Assembly: GCA_024642295.1 (NCBI GenBank)
Contig: JAHEBK010000131.1
Span: 1-5,568 of the forward strand
DNA: 5,568 nt
DNA from: Flavobacterium sp.
GTDB lineage: Bacteria; Bacteroidota; Bacteroidia; Flavobacteriales; Flavobacteriaceae
Direction of reading: 5' to 3'
Positions 1 to 5,474 of this stretch are shown here, piece by piece. Position 1 is the first letter of the stretch. The number at the start of each line of letters is the position of its first letter. The notes beneath the pieces were generated by a model. It did not search any database and was not told the DNA's origin. It saw nothing but the letters and a program-made list of their open reading frames with translations. The position numbers were made by a program, and so were the translations under genes.

Positions 1-585
1 TACATAAGGTTTGTGAAAATTTCCAAAATCCCAATTGTCTTTTGTCCAAGGTGCTACCGCTGGATTATCATCATTGATGCTGCGTTGTGGTCTGTTTCTA
101 GCAAATACTGTTTTTAAAAACAAATGCGAGATAACATAGGAATAGGTTATAGCCTTAACTGCATTTACTGCTGTAACTTGACCTTTTTGATTATTAAGTG
201 CAAAAGAACCCGCATATAGACCCAAAATAGGGTAGAGAATATAGGCATTGTTTCCTTGAGCCCAATCAATTCTAGTTTTTACAACATCAATTCTAGGAAT
301 TGTATAATCTATGGACGGTTCAATATGATCGTGCAAAAATCCTGTGGTTATTTTATCAGTAGCAATTAATCCTACAATTCCACCAGTATAAAGTGCAGTT
401 CTTTTCCAATTACTGGAGATGGTGTGTCCCATTTCGGTAAAATCACCAGGTACACTAAGGACACTATTTTTTATGACAGTTCCGGCAACTTTAAATCGTC
501 CTTGTTTTTCAATAGCAAGACTATCTATTTGTGCAAAAGTTTGTAGGCTAAAAATAAATAAAAAGAATAAGAGGCTATTTTTCAT
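1..585 (-). CDS. PAP2-family phosphatase, exported, N-terminal part (runs off the left edge)
   Basis: This is an open frame of 195 codons, starting at the ATG at 583-585 and still open at base 1, so the C-terminus lies outside the window. Residues 1-18 form a clear signal peptide: Lys2, then a Leu/Phe/Ile-rich core, ending ...LQTFA before Gln19. The key motif is KTVFARNRP at residues 158-166, which fits the first PAP2 phosphatase signature K-x6-RP (Lys158, Arg165, Pro166). Moderately hydrophobic stretches at about 63-80, 113-130 and 140-157 agree with the helical membrane fold of this superfamily. Family members dephosphorylate lipid phosphates such as phosphatidic acid, phosphatidylglycerophosphate, undecaprenyl pyrophosphate or lipid A; the substrate cannot be told from this part. 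The later SGH and SRxxxxxH motifs, which carry the catalytic His, should lie beyond the edge and are not seen. It sits 84 nt downstream of the metallopeptidase and may have its own promoter. Confidence 0.8.
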   Translation of the reverse strand, partial: MKNSLLFFLFIFSLQTFAQIDSLAIEKQGRFKVAGTVIKNSVLSVPGDFTEMGHTISSNWKRTALYTGGIVGLIATDKITTGFLHDHIEPSIDYTIPRIDVVKTRIDWAQGNNAYILYPILGLYAGSFALNNQKGQVTAVNAVKAITYSYVISHLFLKTVFARNRPQRSINDDNPAVAPWTKDNWDFGNFHKPYV

Positions 586-613
586 GATGATATTGGAGTC
601 TGATTTATTTTGG

Positions 614-621
614 CAAATATA
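614..621 (-). promoter_or_regulatory. Candidate flavobacterial -7 box for the PAP2 gene
   Basis: On the minus strand this reads TATATTTG, an exact match to the Bacteroidota sigma-A -7 consensus TAnnTTTG. It lies 28 nt upstream of the PAP2 start codon, which would give a leader of about 20 nt. No TTG -33 element is visible at the usual 17-23 nt spacing, so support is the -7 box and its position only. Confidence 0.35.
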
Positions 622-669
622 CATTTAATTGTAAGGGGAAGAATCGCTTTTGTATTATAAAATTTCAAT

Positions 670-1530
670 TTATCTTATTTCATCAAAGGTATTTCCTTGA
701 GTAATATCACCTGTTTTATAACCTTTCATAAACCAATATTTTCTTTGTTCAGAAGTTCCATGTGTAAAAGATTCAGGTACGATATGACCTTGCATTTTAG
801 CTTGAATAGCATCGTCACCTACTGCATGTGCCGCACTCAAAGCTTCATCAATATCACCAATTTCAAGAACCTGATTCATTTTTTGATTGTAATGTGTCCA
901 CAAACCAGCATAAAAATCGGCTTGAAGTTCAAGAGCTACAGATAATTTATTGGCTTCAGCTTTGCTTTTTCCTTGTTGCATTTCACGCATTTTGGCTGAA
1001 GTTCCTAATAGTGTTTGTACATGATGGCCTATTTCATGGGCAATTACATAAGCGGTAGCAAAGTCACCTCCTTGAGCGCCAAATTTGGTTTTAAGTTCTT
1101 CAAAAAAAGTCAAATCCATATATACTTTTTGGTCACCAGGACAGTAAAAAGGACCAGAAGCAGAGGTTGCTCCTCCGCAGGCAGTTTGCACTGAACCTGC
1201 AAATAAAATAATTTTTGGTTTTTTATAGGTAAGATTGTTTTCTTCAAATATTTTTGTCCAGACATCTTCGTTATCTGCCAAAATTGTTTTTACAAACTGT
1301 TGTTCCTCAAGTTCGGCAGCTGTCAAATCTCTTTGTTCGGTGGGTGCCGATTGTCCTTGATTCATTTGTTCTAGAATCGGGGTAATCATTTGAGCATTTT
1401 CACCGCCAAATACATTTAATAGCAAGATTACAATTCCGATGATTCCACCACCAGCAATCGCTTTACCACTTCCTGACATTCCTCTTCTGTCTTCAACATT
1501 ATCACTTTGTCTTCTACCTTTCCATTTCAT
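670..1530 (-). CDS. Neutral zinc metallopeptidase, YpfJ/KPN_02809 family, membrane-anchored
   Basis: This 286-residue protein is a full-length member of the putative neutral zinc metallopeptidase family (Pfam Zn_peptidase, PF04228; E. coli YpfJ). The N-terminus has the family's typical layout: a short basic segment (MKWKGRR), a Gly-rich link, and one transmembrane helix at about 24-41 (AIAGGGIIGIVILLLNVF), so the catalytic domain probably faces the periplasm. The zinc site is visible as HEIGHH at 165-170 (His165, Glu166, His169), with ELQAD at 201-205 as the likely third-ligand helix. Other family marks are the paired cysteines Cys118 and Cys130 in the ACGGA...GPFYCPGD segment, and FTHGTSEQR at 255-263. 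The start is supported by its match to the family N-terminus and by an AAGGA sequence about five bases upstream. The substrate of this family is not known. The gene stands alone: its upstream neighbour is a pseudogene relic and a separate PAP2 gene follows. Confidence 0.93.
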   Translation of the reverse strand: MKWKGRRQSDNVEDRRGMSGSGKAIAGGGIIGIVILLLNVFGGENAQMITPILEQMNQGQSAPTEQRDLTAAELEEQQFVKTILADNEDVWTKIFEENNLTYKKPKIILFAGSVQTACGGATSASGPFYCPGDQKVYMDLTFFEELKTKFGAQGGDFATAYVIAHEIGHHVQTLLGTSAKMREMQQGKSKAEANKLSVALELQADFYAGLWTHYNQKMNQVLEIGDIDEALSAAHAVGDDAIQAKMQGHIVPESFTHGTSEQRKYWFMKGYKTGDITQGNTFDEIR

Positions 1531-1557
1531 AATTTTCCTTTTAGATTTTCTTAATGA

Positions 1558-1589
1558 CTAAATTAACCATTTTATTAATGTGTCTTCAA
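1558..1589 (-). promoter_or_regulatory. Weak candidate promoter for the metallopeptidase
   Basis: On the minus strand a TTG (1587-1589) is followed after 21 nt by TAATTTAG (1558-1565), which differs from TAnnTTTG at one position. It ends 27 nt before the metallopeptidase start codon and lies inside the 3' end of the receiver-domain relic. In DNA this AT-rich such a match arises easily by chance. Confidence 0.2.
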
Positions 1590-1785
1590 TAATTTCTATT
1601 ACAATTGGTTTCGAAATATAATCATTCTTGTCTATTGCAATACATTTGACTTTCTAACTTTTTTTACCTATAATTATGGAATTGATAGGCTTACATTCCC
1701 CATATTGTAATTTACGAATGGCTTTAGTTGCTCCGTAACCATACATAAGTGACATTTGGTTATCCATAAAGATACTATCTGGATG
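1558..1785 (-). pseudogene. Decayed receiver domain (C-terminal relic of a response regulator or hybrid histidine kinase)
   Basis: Read on the minus strand in the frame of the ATG at 1765-1767, this stretch gives HPDSIFMDNQMSLMYGYGAT then KAIRK. This closely follows the phospho-acceptor block of receiver domains (PDLIxMDxQMPxMDGxEATxxIR), with the phospho-acceptor Asp kept. Further on, after one in-frame TAG (1654-1656), the same frame reads NDYISKPI followed by IEDTLIKWLI and a stop at 1558-1560. That is the conserved C-terminal K-P block and last helix of receiver domains in hybrid histidine kinases. The spacing between the two blocks is within a codon or so of normal. Damage includes Pro to Ser, Asp to Tyr and Glu to Gly changes in the MPxMDGxE block, the internal stop, loss of the Ala-Leu-Thr-Ala strand, and a TAA (1789-1791) just upstream. 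Nothing receiver-like is readable further upstream before the next gene ends at 1831, so the kinase part is gone. A functional 37-residue product from the internal ATG is unlikely. Confidence 0.75.
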
Positions 1786-1830
1786 ATGTTATTTTGTATG
1801 GAATTTATAACGTTTAACTAGGTATGAAGT

Positions 1831-2592
1831 CTATTTTGTTTCTTCAAATCCAATGATTTCTTTATAAAGTATAAAGTATAAAGCATATATAAACGGTATG
1901 GTGAAAAGAACTCCAATACAAAATCCTATCAAGCCTACGATTGCTGCGAGCATAGAAACCGCAGTCAAACTAATGATAGTTTTAGGCTGTTTTGAAATGA
2001 TAGCAATACTGTTTTTGATTGCTTCTAATGCATTTGACTTTCCAAAAATTATAAGTGGAATAGTCAAAAGTGTAAAAAATGAAATTATCATAGTAATCAA
2101 AGTGCCAATCAATGGTGCACCTGCGAGATCAAGAGCAGTTGAAATACCTGTGTTTAATAAAGTAATAAGGAATGTTGCTATAAAAAGCTCTTTAAAATAT
2201 TGAAATTTATAGTACTCAAAAAAAGTACTAATATGAAATTCTTGGTCATTATCTGCGCAGTATGCCATTTTTATAAATCCCGCGGTAAAAGGACTAATTA
2301 AGCAAGTAAATAAGATAGCACCTCCAGAATAAAAAACAATAAATTCTTTAGAAATATTTTCAGGTTTTAAATTTTCAGGTTTTAGCATTTCAGTCACAGT
2401 GTCGATACCAAAATAGGCAATAAGTAAAATGAAAATTGAAAAAAAAATAAAAATTGTAGAGACAAAAATCATCAAACCTGCATAAATAGCAATCTTTTTG
2501 TAATTTTCAAAAATATGGTTGAATACAGTTTCAAATTCAATTTGGAATCCGTTTTTCTTAATGTCTTCTAGTCGGTTTTGTAAATGATTCAT
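1831..2592 (-). CDS. Polytopic membrane protein of unknown function
   Basis: I do not recognise a characterised family for this 253-residue protein. It is very hydrophobic, with about six predicted membrane segments: roughly 34-61, 84-110, 134-156, 161-184, 206-228 and 229-246. The N-terminal 33 residues are polar and amphipathic, and the C-terminus is short and charged. The layout (polar N-terminus, long helices rich in Ile/Phe, Gly/Pro-containing turns such as LAGAPLIGT) resembles the loosely defined multi-pass proteins common in flavobacteria that are annotated only as hypothetical or DUF proteins. No catalytic motif, transporter signature or metal site is evident. Residues 70-79 are a doubled LKPEN in the loop between the first two helices, encoded by a tandem 15-bp repeat. 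The ATG is 27 nt after the nitroreductase stop, so co-transcription with the genes above is likely. Confidence 0.8.
   Translation of the reverse strand: MNHLQNRLEDIKKNGFQIEFETVFNHIFENYKKIAIYAGLMIFVSTIFIFFSIFILLIAYFGIDTVTEMLKPENLKPENISKEFIVFYSGGAILFTCLISPFTAGFIKMAYCADNDQEFHISTFFEYYKFQYFKELFIATFLITLLNTGISTALDLAGAPLIGTLITMIISFFTLLTIPLIIFGKSNALEAIKNSIAIISKQPKTIISLTAVSMLAAIVGLIGFCIGVLFTIPFIYALYFILYKEIIGFEETK
2356..2385 (-). repeat. In-frame tandem 15-bp duplication
   Basis: Two adjacent 15-bp units (2356-2370 and 2371-2385, plus strand attttcaggttttaa and attttcaggttttag) match at 14 of 15 positions. In the membrane-protein gene they encode LKPEN twice. The unit is a whole number of codons, so the frame is kept. 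It looks like a recent slippage duplication in a loop that tolerates length change. Confidence 0.8.
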
Positions 2593-2619
2593 TAGTAGGT
2601 ATTTTTTGTTTTCAGAATG

Positions 2620-3357
2620 TTATATTTTAAAATAAATTTCGTCCATCGGAATTCGGAAACGTTCTCCATAAATTCCATTTTCTTCACGTATGCCGCAAGC
2701 AACAATCATGTTGATTTCAGATCCTGAACTTAATCCGAGTATTTTCTTCACTCTTAAGGAATCAAATCCTTCCATTGGACAAGTATCATAACCAATGGCT
2801 GCCATACTAATCATGAAGTTTTGAGCTGCTAGGGCAGCACTTTTTTGTGCAACTATTCGCATATCACTTCTTCTGGATTGACGGTAAGTAGGTTTAAAAA
2901 GTCCTGTAATTTGGTAACGAATAAACTTAAGTGCACCTAAAATCCCAATGAAATCAAAGTACAGTTTTGGGACTATTTTTTGGTAATAATGCAAGGAAGC
3001 TTTTTCTCTTTTTGAATATTCAACTTCTGGTTTATTTCCATATTGATTTTTTAAAAATAGGATATTAGATTCGACTCTTTTTTTCCATAAATCTTTTCGT
3101 GCCACTACAACTACCATTTGGTCAGCTGTTTTTGCTGCATTTTGATAAAAACTAGCTGTAGCAATTTGGGATAAAACTTCAGGAGAAACGATATGGTAAA
3201 ATTCCCAAAGTTGCATATTACTGCTTGTTGGCGCTAGTGAAGCAAGCCGAATACACTCTTTAACTTTATTGTTATCCAAATTTTCATTTTTGAATACTCG
3301 TATAGAACGTCTGTATTCTATGGCTTCGCTTACTTTTTTTTCGTTGTTTAACTCCAT
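2620..3357 (-). CDS. Nitroreductase-family FMN oxidoreductase
   Basis: This 245-residue protein belongs to the nitroreductase superfamily: FMN-binding, usually dimeric cytoplasmic enzymes that reduce nitro compounds, quinones or related substrates with NAD(P)H. The FMN phosphate-binding start motif is RRSIR at 16-20. The second flavin-contacting block is LAPTSSNMQLWEF at 41-53. The third is YDTCPMEGF at 190-198, and the C-terminal part carries ACGIREENG at 220-228. Typical members are about 180-220 residues. The extra length here lies in a basic, aromatic-rich stretch at about 100-165 (with Tyr/Phe/Leu-rich helices around 124-155), between the first half of the fold and the QKSAALAAQNFMISMAAIGY helix. 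Its physiological substrate cannot be inferred. It begins 31 nt after the pseudouridine synthase stop and is followed 27 nt later by the membrane protein, consistent with an operon. Confidence 0.92.
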   Translation of the reverse strand: MELNNEKKVSEAIEYRRSIRVFKNENLDNNKVKECIRLASLAPTSSNMQLWEFYHIVSPEVLSQIATASFYQNAAKTADQMVVVVARKDLWKKRVESNILFLKNQYGNKPEVEYSKREKASLHYYQKIVPKLYFDFIGILGALKFIRYQITGLFKPTYRQSRRSDMRIVAQKSAALAAQNFMISMAAIGYDTCPMEGFDSLRVKKILGLSSGSEINMIVACGIREENGIYGERFRIPMDEIYFKI

Positions 3358-3388
3358 ATGAAGAAAGTTTGATAATTAAGAATAGAAA

Positions 3389-4078
3389 TTATACTGCATT
3401 CCAGACGGTTTCATTTGGAGTAGAAGCAATCAAGGTTAGTTTTTCTTTGCTTACAGGATGAATAAAAGTTAATTTTCTAGCATGTAAATGGATGCCACCA
3501 TCAGGATTGCTTCGGTCAAATCCATACTTTAAATCTCCTTTGATTGGAGAACCTATAGCTGAAAGTTGGGCTCTGATTTGATGGTGTCTGCCTGTATGCA
3601 AATTGATTTCTAAAGCAAAATAGTTATTCAATTCCTTAATAATAGTATAGTCTAAACTAGCGACTTTACTATCAGGAACTTCTTTTAAATGTGCTTTTGA
3701 AGTATTGTTTTTTTCATTTCGTTTTAAAAAATGAACAAGTTTATCTTCGTTTTTAGGCGGTTTGTTTTTAACAACAGCCCAATACGTTTTTTGAGTTTCT
3801 CTATTTTTGAATAATTCATTGAGACGTGTAAGCGCTTTACTGGTTCGGGCAAAAACTACAATTCCAGTCGTAGGTCTATCTAAGCGATGCACAACACCAA
3901 GGAAAACTTCACCAGGTTTGTTGTATTTCTCTTTAATATATTCTTTAACAATCTCCGATAAAGGTTTGTCACCAGTTTTGTCACCTTGTACAATATCGCC
4001 TACACGTTTGTTGATGACTATAATGTGATTATCCTCGTGAATTACTTGTAAGTTGTCCTTGGTTGATACTATTTTCAT
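3389..4078 (-). CDS. RluA-family RNA pseudouridine synthase
   Basis: This is a 229-residue pseudouridine synthase of the RluA/RluC/RluD class, which converts uridine to pseudouridine in rRNA or tRNA. The catalytic motif is HRLDRPTTG at 64-72, with Asp67 as the nucleophile. The other family blocks follow in order: ARTSKALTRLNELF at 77-90, KTYWAVV at 97-103, LHTGRHHQIRAQL at 160-172, IKGDLKYG at 179-186 and HLHARKL at 197-203. There is no N-terminal S4 RNA-binding domain; the protein starts directly with the catalytic fold, as in RluA itself and many short bacterial homologues. The exact RNA target cannot be assigned from the sequence. Its ATG lies 17 nt past the stop of the four-helix-bundle gene. 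If that gene is an insertion, rluA would originally have followed panB directly. Confidence 0.93.
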   Translation of the reverse strand: MKIVSTKDNLQVIHEDNHIIVINKRVGDIVQGDKTGDKPLSEIVKEYIKEKYNKPGEVFLGVVHRLDRPTTGIVVFARTSKALTRLNELFKNRETQKTYWAVVKNKPPKNEDKLVHFLKRNEKNNTSKAHLKEVPDSKVASLDYTIIKELNNYFALEINLHTGRHHQIRAQLSAIGSPIKGDLKYGFDRSNPDGGIHLHARKLTFIHPVSKEKLTLIASTPNETVWNAV

Positions 4079-4094
4079 TTGGAATTCTTAGAAT

Positions 4095-4119
4095 TTTAGA
4101 CTTCTTGGATTTTTAGATT
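4095..4119. repeat. Left arm of the inverted repeat flanking the four-helix-bundle gene
   Basis: This 25-nt arm (TTTAGACTTCTT at 4095-4106, then ggatttttagatt) is the imperfect reverse complement of 4485-4510. The pairing includes 12 consecutive matches at the outer end; overall 22 of 26 positions match, with three mismatches and one single-base gap. It overlaps the 3' end of the four-helix-bundle gene and encodes its last residues and stop. TAGA or TGGA steps recur every 8-9 nt here (4089, 4097, 4106, 4114). Confidence 0.75.
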
Positions 4120-4458
4120 TGACCTGAATTTTGAGATCATTTTGATGATTTCTTCCAATTTAAAAAGGAGAGAATCTAGATTTTCTAATTTTAAAAAACC
4201 TAAATCAGAAGCAATTAAAAGTTGTGTTTCAATTTCGTAACCAGAACCGATTGCAATTTCGAGAAATCTAGAAAAATCTTTGTTTGAATGTCTTGAAGAG
4301 CCTTCAGCAATGTTAGAAGGAATAGATACAGATGCTCGTCTTAACTGATTTGTTATTCCAAATTTTTCATCATGAGGGAAACTTGCTGTAATAGAATAAA
4401 TTTCAGTACAAAAGAATCTGCTTTTTTTCCATATTATAAGTTCTTTAAACTGATGCAT
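4096..4458 (-). CDS. Four-helix-bundle protein (23S rRNA intervening-sequence protein family)
   Basis: This 120-residue protein matches the four-helix-bundle/IVS protein family (PF05635, TIGR02436) at its usual length of about 115-125. The N-terminus MHQFKELIIWKKSRFF is the typical F-K-E-L-xx-W-K-xx start. The central signature LRRASVSIPSNIAEGSSR lies at 39-56, and FLEIAIGSGYEIETQL at 65-80 forms the third helix. The C-terminal helix LEEIIKMISKFRSNLK (101-116) is amphipathic. Members are small all-helical proteins, reported to form ring-shaped pentamers. They are encoded inside 23S rRNA intervening sequences or as free-standing chromosomal genes, and their biochemical role is not established. 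Here the gene sits in a protein-coding run, 52 nt after panB and 17 nt before rluA, between inverted repeats. Its last seven or so residues lie inside the left repeat arm, so the C-terminal tail may be repeat-derived. Confidence 0.92.
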   Translation of the reverse strand: MHQFKELIIWKKSRFFCTEIYSITASFPHDEKFGITNQLRRASVSIPSNIAEGSSRHSNKDFSRFLEIAIGSGYEIETQLLIASDLGFLKLENLDSLLFKLEEIIKMISKFRSNLKIQEV

Positions 4459-4460
4459 AT

Positions 4461-4513
4461 TCTAAGTTTAGTATAAAGTCTAGTATTCTAAAAGGTCTAA
4501 GAAGTCTAAATTA
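4461..4513 (+). repeat. Degenerate 9-bp tandem repeats (TCTAARAAG type) between panB and the four-helix-bundle gene
   Basis: TCTA steps occur at 4461, 4479, 4487, 4496 and 4505, that is at 8-9 nt intervals with one missing step near 4470. The best units are tctaaaagg, tctaagaag and tctaaatta. The run fills the whole 52-nt intergenic gap and ends at the panB stop codon. The same periodicity in the opposite orientation is seen at 4089-4117 on the other side of the gene. Confidence 0.6.
4485..4510. repeat. Right arm of the inverted repeat flanking the four-helix-bundle gene
   Basis: This 26-nt arm (attctaaaagg, then tctaagaagtctaaa) pairs with 4095-4119. In a minus-strand transcript it would lie just upstream of the four-helix-bundle start and could fold back on the gene's 3' end, enclosing about 365 nt. 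Confidence 0.75.
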
Positions 4514-5329
4514 GTATTGTTCTTTTTCGTTAGGGAAATCAAGTGATTTTACATCAGATACATATTGTCCAATAGCAGTAGTCATGCCTTCATATAAATT
4601 CATATAACGACGTAAAAATCGGGGGCTAAATTCATTATTCATTCCGAGCATGTCATGAATAACCAGCACCTGTCCGTCAACATTACCACCAGCTCCAATT
4701 CCTATGACAGGAATCGAAATACTTTTAGCTACTTGTTCTGCTAAGTGAGCAGGGATTTTTTCCAATACGATTGCAAAACAGCCAATTTTTTCTAATAATT
4801 TAGCATCGCTAATTAGTTTTTCTGCTTCTTGTTCTTCTTTGGCACGAACAGTATAAGTTCCAAATTTATAGATAGACTGTGGTGTTAATCCTAAATGTCC
4901 CATAACAGGAATTCCGGCATTAAGTATTTTTTTTATGGATTCCTTAATTTCTTTTCCACCTTCTAGTTTCACAGCATGACCGCCACTTTCCTTCATAATT
5001 CGGATAGCAGAACGCAAAGCTTCTTTAGGATCTGATTGGTAACTACCAAAAGGCAAATCGACCACAACCAAAGCTCTTTCAATAGCTCTCACAACGGAAG
5101 ATGCATGATAAATCATTTGGTCTAGTGTAATAGGTAGGGTTGTTTCATGTCCTGCCATTACATTTGAAGCAGAGTCACCTACAAGAATTACATCAACGCC
5201 AGCGGTGTCAACTATTTTAGCCATAGTGTAATCATAGGCAGTAAGCATTGAGATTTTTTCTCCATTTGCTTTCATGTCGGTTAATGACTTGGTCGTTATT
5301 CTTTTATAATCTTTTTTTGCTGCAGACAT
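4511..5329 (-). CDS. panB: 3-methyl-2-oxobutanoate hydroxymethyltransferase (ketopantoate hydroxymethyltransferase)
   Basis: PanB transfers a hydroxymethyl group from 5,10-methylenetetrahydrofolate to 2-oxoisovalerate to make ketopantoate, the first committed step of pantothenate and coenzyme A synthesis, in the cytoplasm. At 272 residues it is near the 264 of the E. coli enzyme and covers the whole (beta/alpha)8 barrel. The metal-binding residues are present: Asp52 in [11 protein letters not shown], Asp91 in [10 protein letters not shown] and Glu123 in VKLEGG. The catalytic Glu190 is in IVLEKIP. Other hallmark blocks are [10 protein letters not shown] at 28-37, GHLGLTPQS at 144-152 and [12 protein letters not shown] at 209-220. 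The start at 5327-5329 gives the expected short N-terminal extension before the TTKSLTDMK segment. It is the first gene of the closely spaced minus-strand run, so it probably sits next to the run's promoter. No other pan gene is in the window. Confidence 0.96.
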   Translation of the reverse strand: MSAAKKDYKRITTKSLTDMKANGEKISMLTAYDYTMAKIVDTAGVDVILVGDSASNVMAGHETTLPITLDQMIYHASSVVRAIERALVVVDLPFGSYQSDPKEALRSAIRIMKESGGHAVKLEGGKEIKESIKKILNAGIPVMGHLGLTPQSIYKFGTYTVRAKEEQEAEKLISDAKLLEKIGCFAIVLEKIPAHLAEQVAKSISIPVIGIGAGGNVDGQVLVIHDMLGMNNEFSPRFLRRYMNLYEGMTTAIGQYVSDVKSLDFPNEKEQY

Positions 5330-5388
5330 TCTGATTTATTTATGATTAACTCGAGTTGTTTTTGAGTTTAAAGTATTTTATTTGGGTG

Positions 5389-5416
5389 TAAAATTAATCA
5401 AATAATTTAATCTCAA
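5389..5416 (-). promoter_or_regulatory. Weak candidate promoter for panB and the genes below it
   Basis: On the minus strand a TTG (5414-5416) is followed after 17 nt by TAATTTTA (5389-5396), one mismatch from TAnnTTTG. This would give a leader of about 50-55 nt before panB. It lies between the 16-bp inverted repeat and the gene, a sensible place. In DNA this AT-rich, support is slight. Confidence 0.25.
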
Positions 5417-5428
5417 CCTAATCTTAAA

Positions 5429-5474
5429 ATAATTGAACTTCATTAATCAGTAAAGAAAAATGAAGTTCAATTAT
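5429..5474 (-). terminator. Perfect 16-bp inverted repeat, candidate terminator of an upstream gene
   Basis: The arms at 5429-5444 and 5459-5474 (core AATTGAACTTCATT and AATGAAGTTCAATT) are perfectly complementary over 16 bp around a 14-nt loop. Read on the minus strand the stem runs into TTTTAAGATT, a short T-rich tail, so it could end transcription of a minus-strand gene lying beyond the right edge. The plus-strand side is followed by ATAGCGG with no T tract. The stem is AT-rich, with only three G-C pairs, which is weak for an intrinsic terminator. A protein-binding palindrome upstream of panB is the alternative. Confidence 0.45.

Larger units (their letters stand above)
4095..4510 (-). mobile_element. 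Possible IVS-like inserted element carrying a four-helix-bundle gene
   Basis: The segment consists of an inverted-repeat arm, one small gene of the 23S rRNA intervening-sequence protein family, and the matching arm. It fills the gap between panB (stop at 4511-4513) and the rluA-type gene (start at 4078) almost exactly. Intervening sequences in 23S rRNA of Leptospira, Coxiella and some other bacteria are known to carry this protein family and to have complementary ends that form a stem cut by RNase III. That this copy is an inserted element is an inference. I see no transposase and no obvious target-site duplication. The alternative is a stably inherited chromosomal gene whose flanks happen to be repeat-rich. 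Confidence 0.4.

Noticed and set aside
419..628. Plus-strand open frame of 69 codons
   Set aside because: It lies antisense over the start and signal peptide of the PAP2 gene, whose own frame has a signal peptide and K-x6-RP motif. The plus-strand peptide has no recognisable features.
586..669. Possible terminator between the metallopeptidase and the PAP2 gene
   Set aside because: Only very short AT-only stems can be drawn and no clear hairpin with a T tract is present.
697..1058. Two overlapping plus-strand open frames (697-945 and 828-1058)
   Set aside because: Both are antisense to the conserved zinc metallopeptidase coding region, including the HEIGHH segment, and look like shadow frames.
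1654..1767. A 37-codon minus-strand reading frame that might be a small protein
   Set aside because: The receiver-domain similarity continues in the same frame on both sides of it, past the TAG stop and upstream of the ATG. It is better explained as part of a decayed gene.
1898..2203. Plus-strand open frame of 101 codons
   Set aside because: It is antisense to the membrane-protein gene, and its repetitive Ile/Val/Lys composition mirrors the hydrophobic helices on the other strand. There is no independent support.
3807..4028. Plus-strand open frame of 73 codons
   Set aside because: It is antisense to the conserved catalytic region (HRLDR) of the pseudouridine synthase.
5330..5428. Possible riboswitch or structured leader before panB
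   Set aside because: The stretch is AT-rich with no conserved riboswitch-like blocks and no stable GC-containing stems that I can see.
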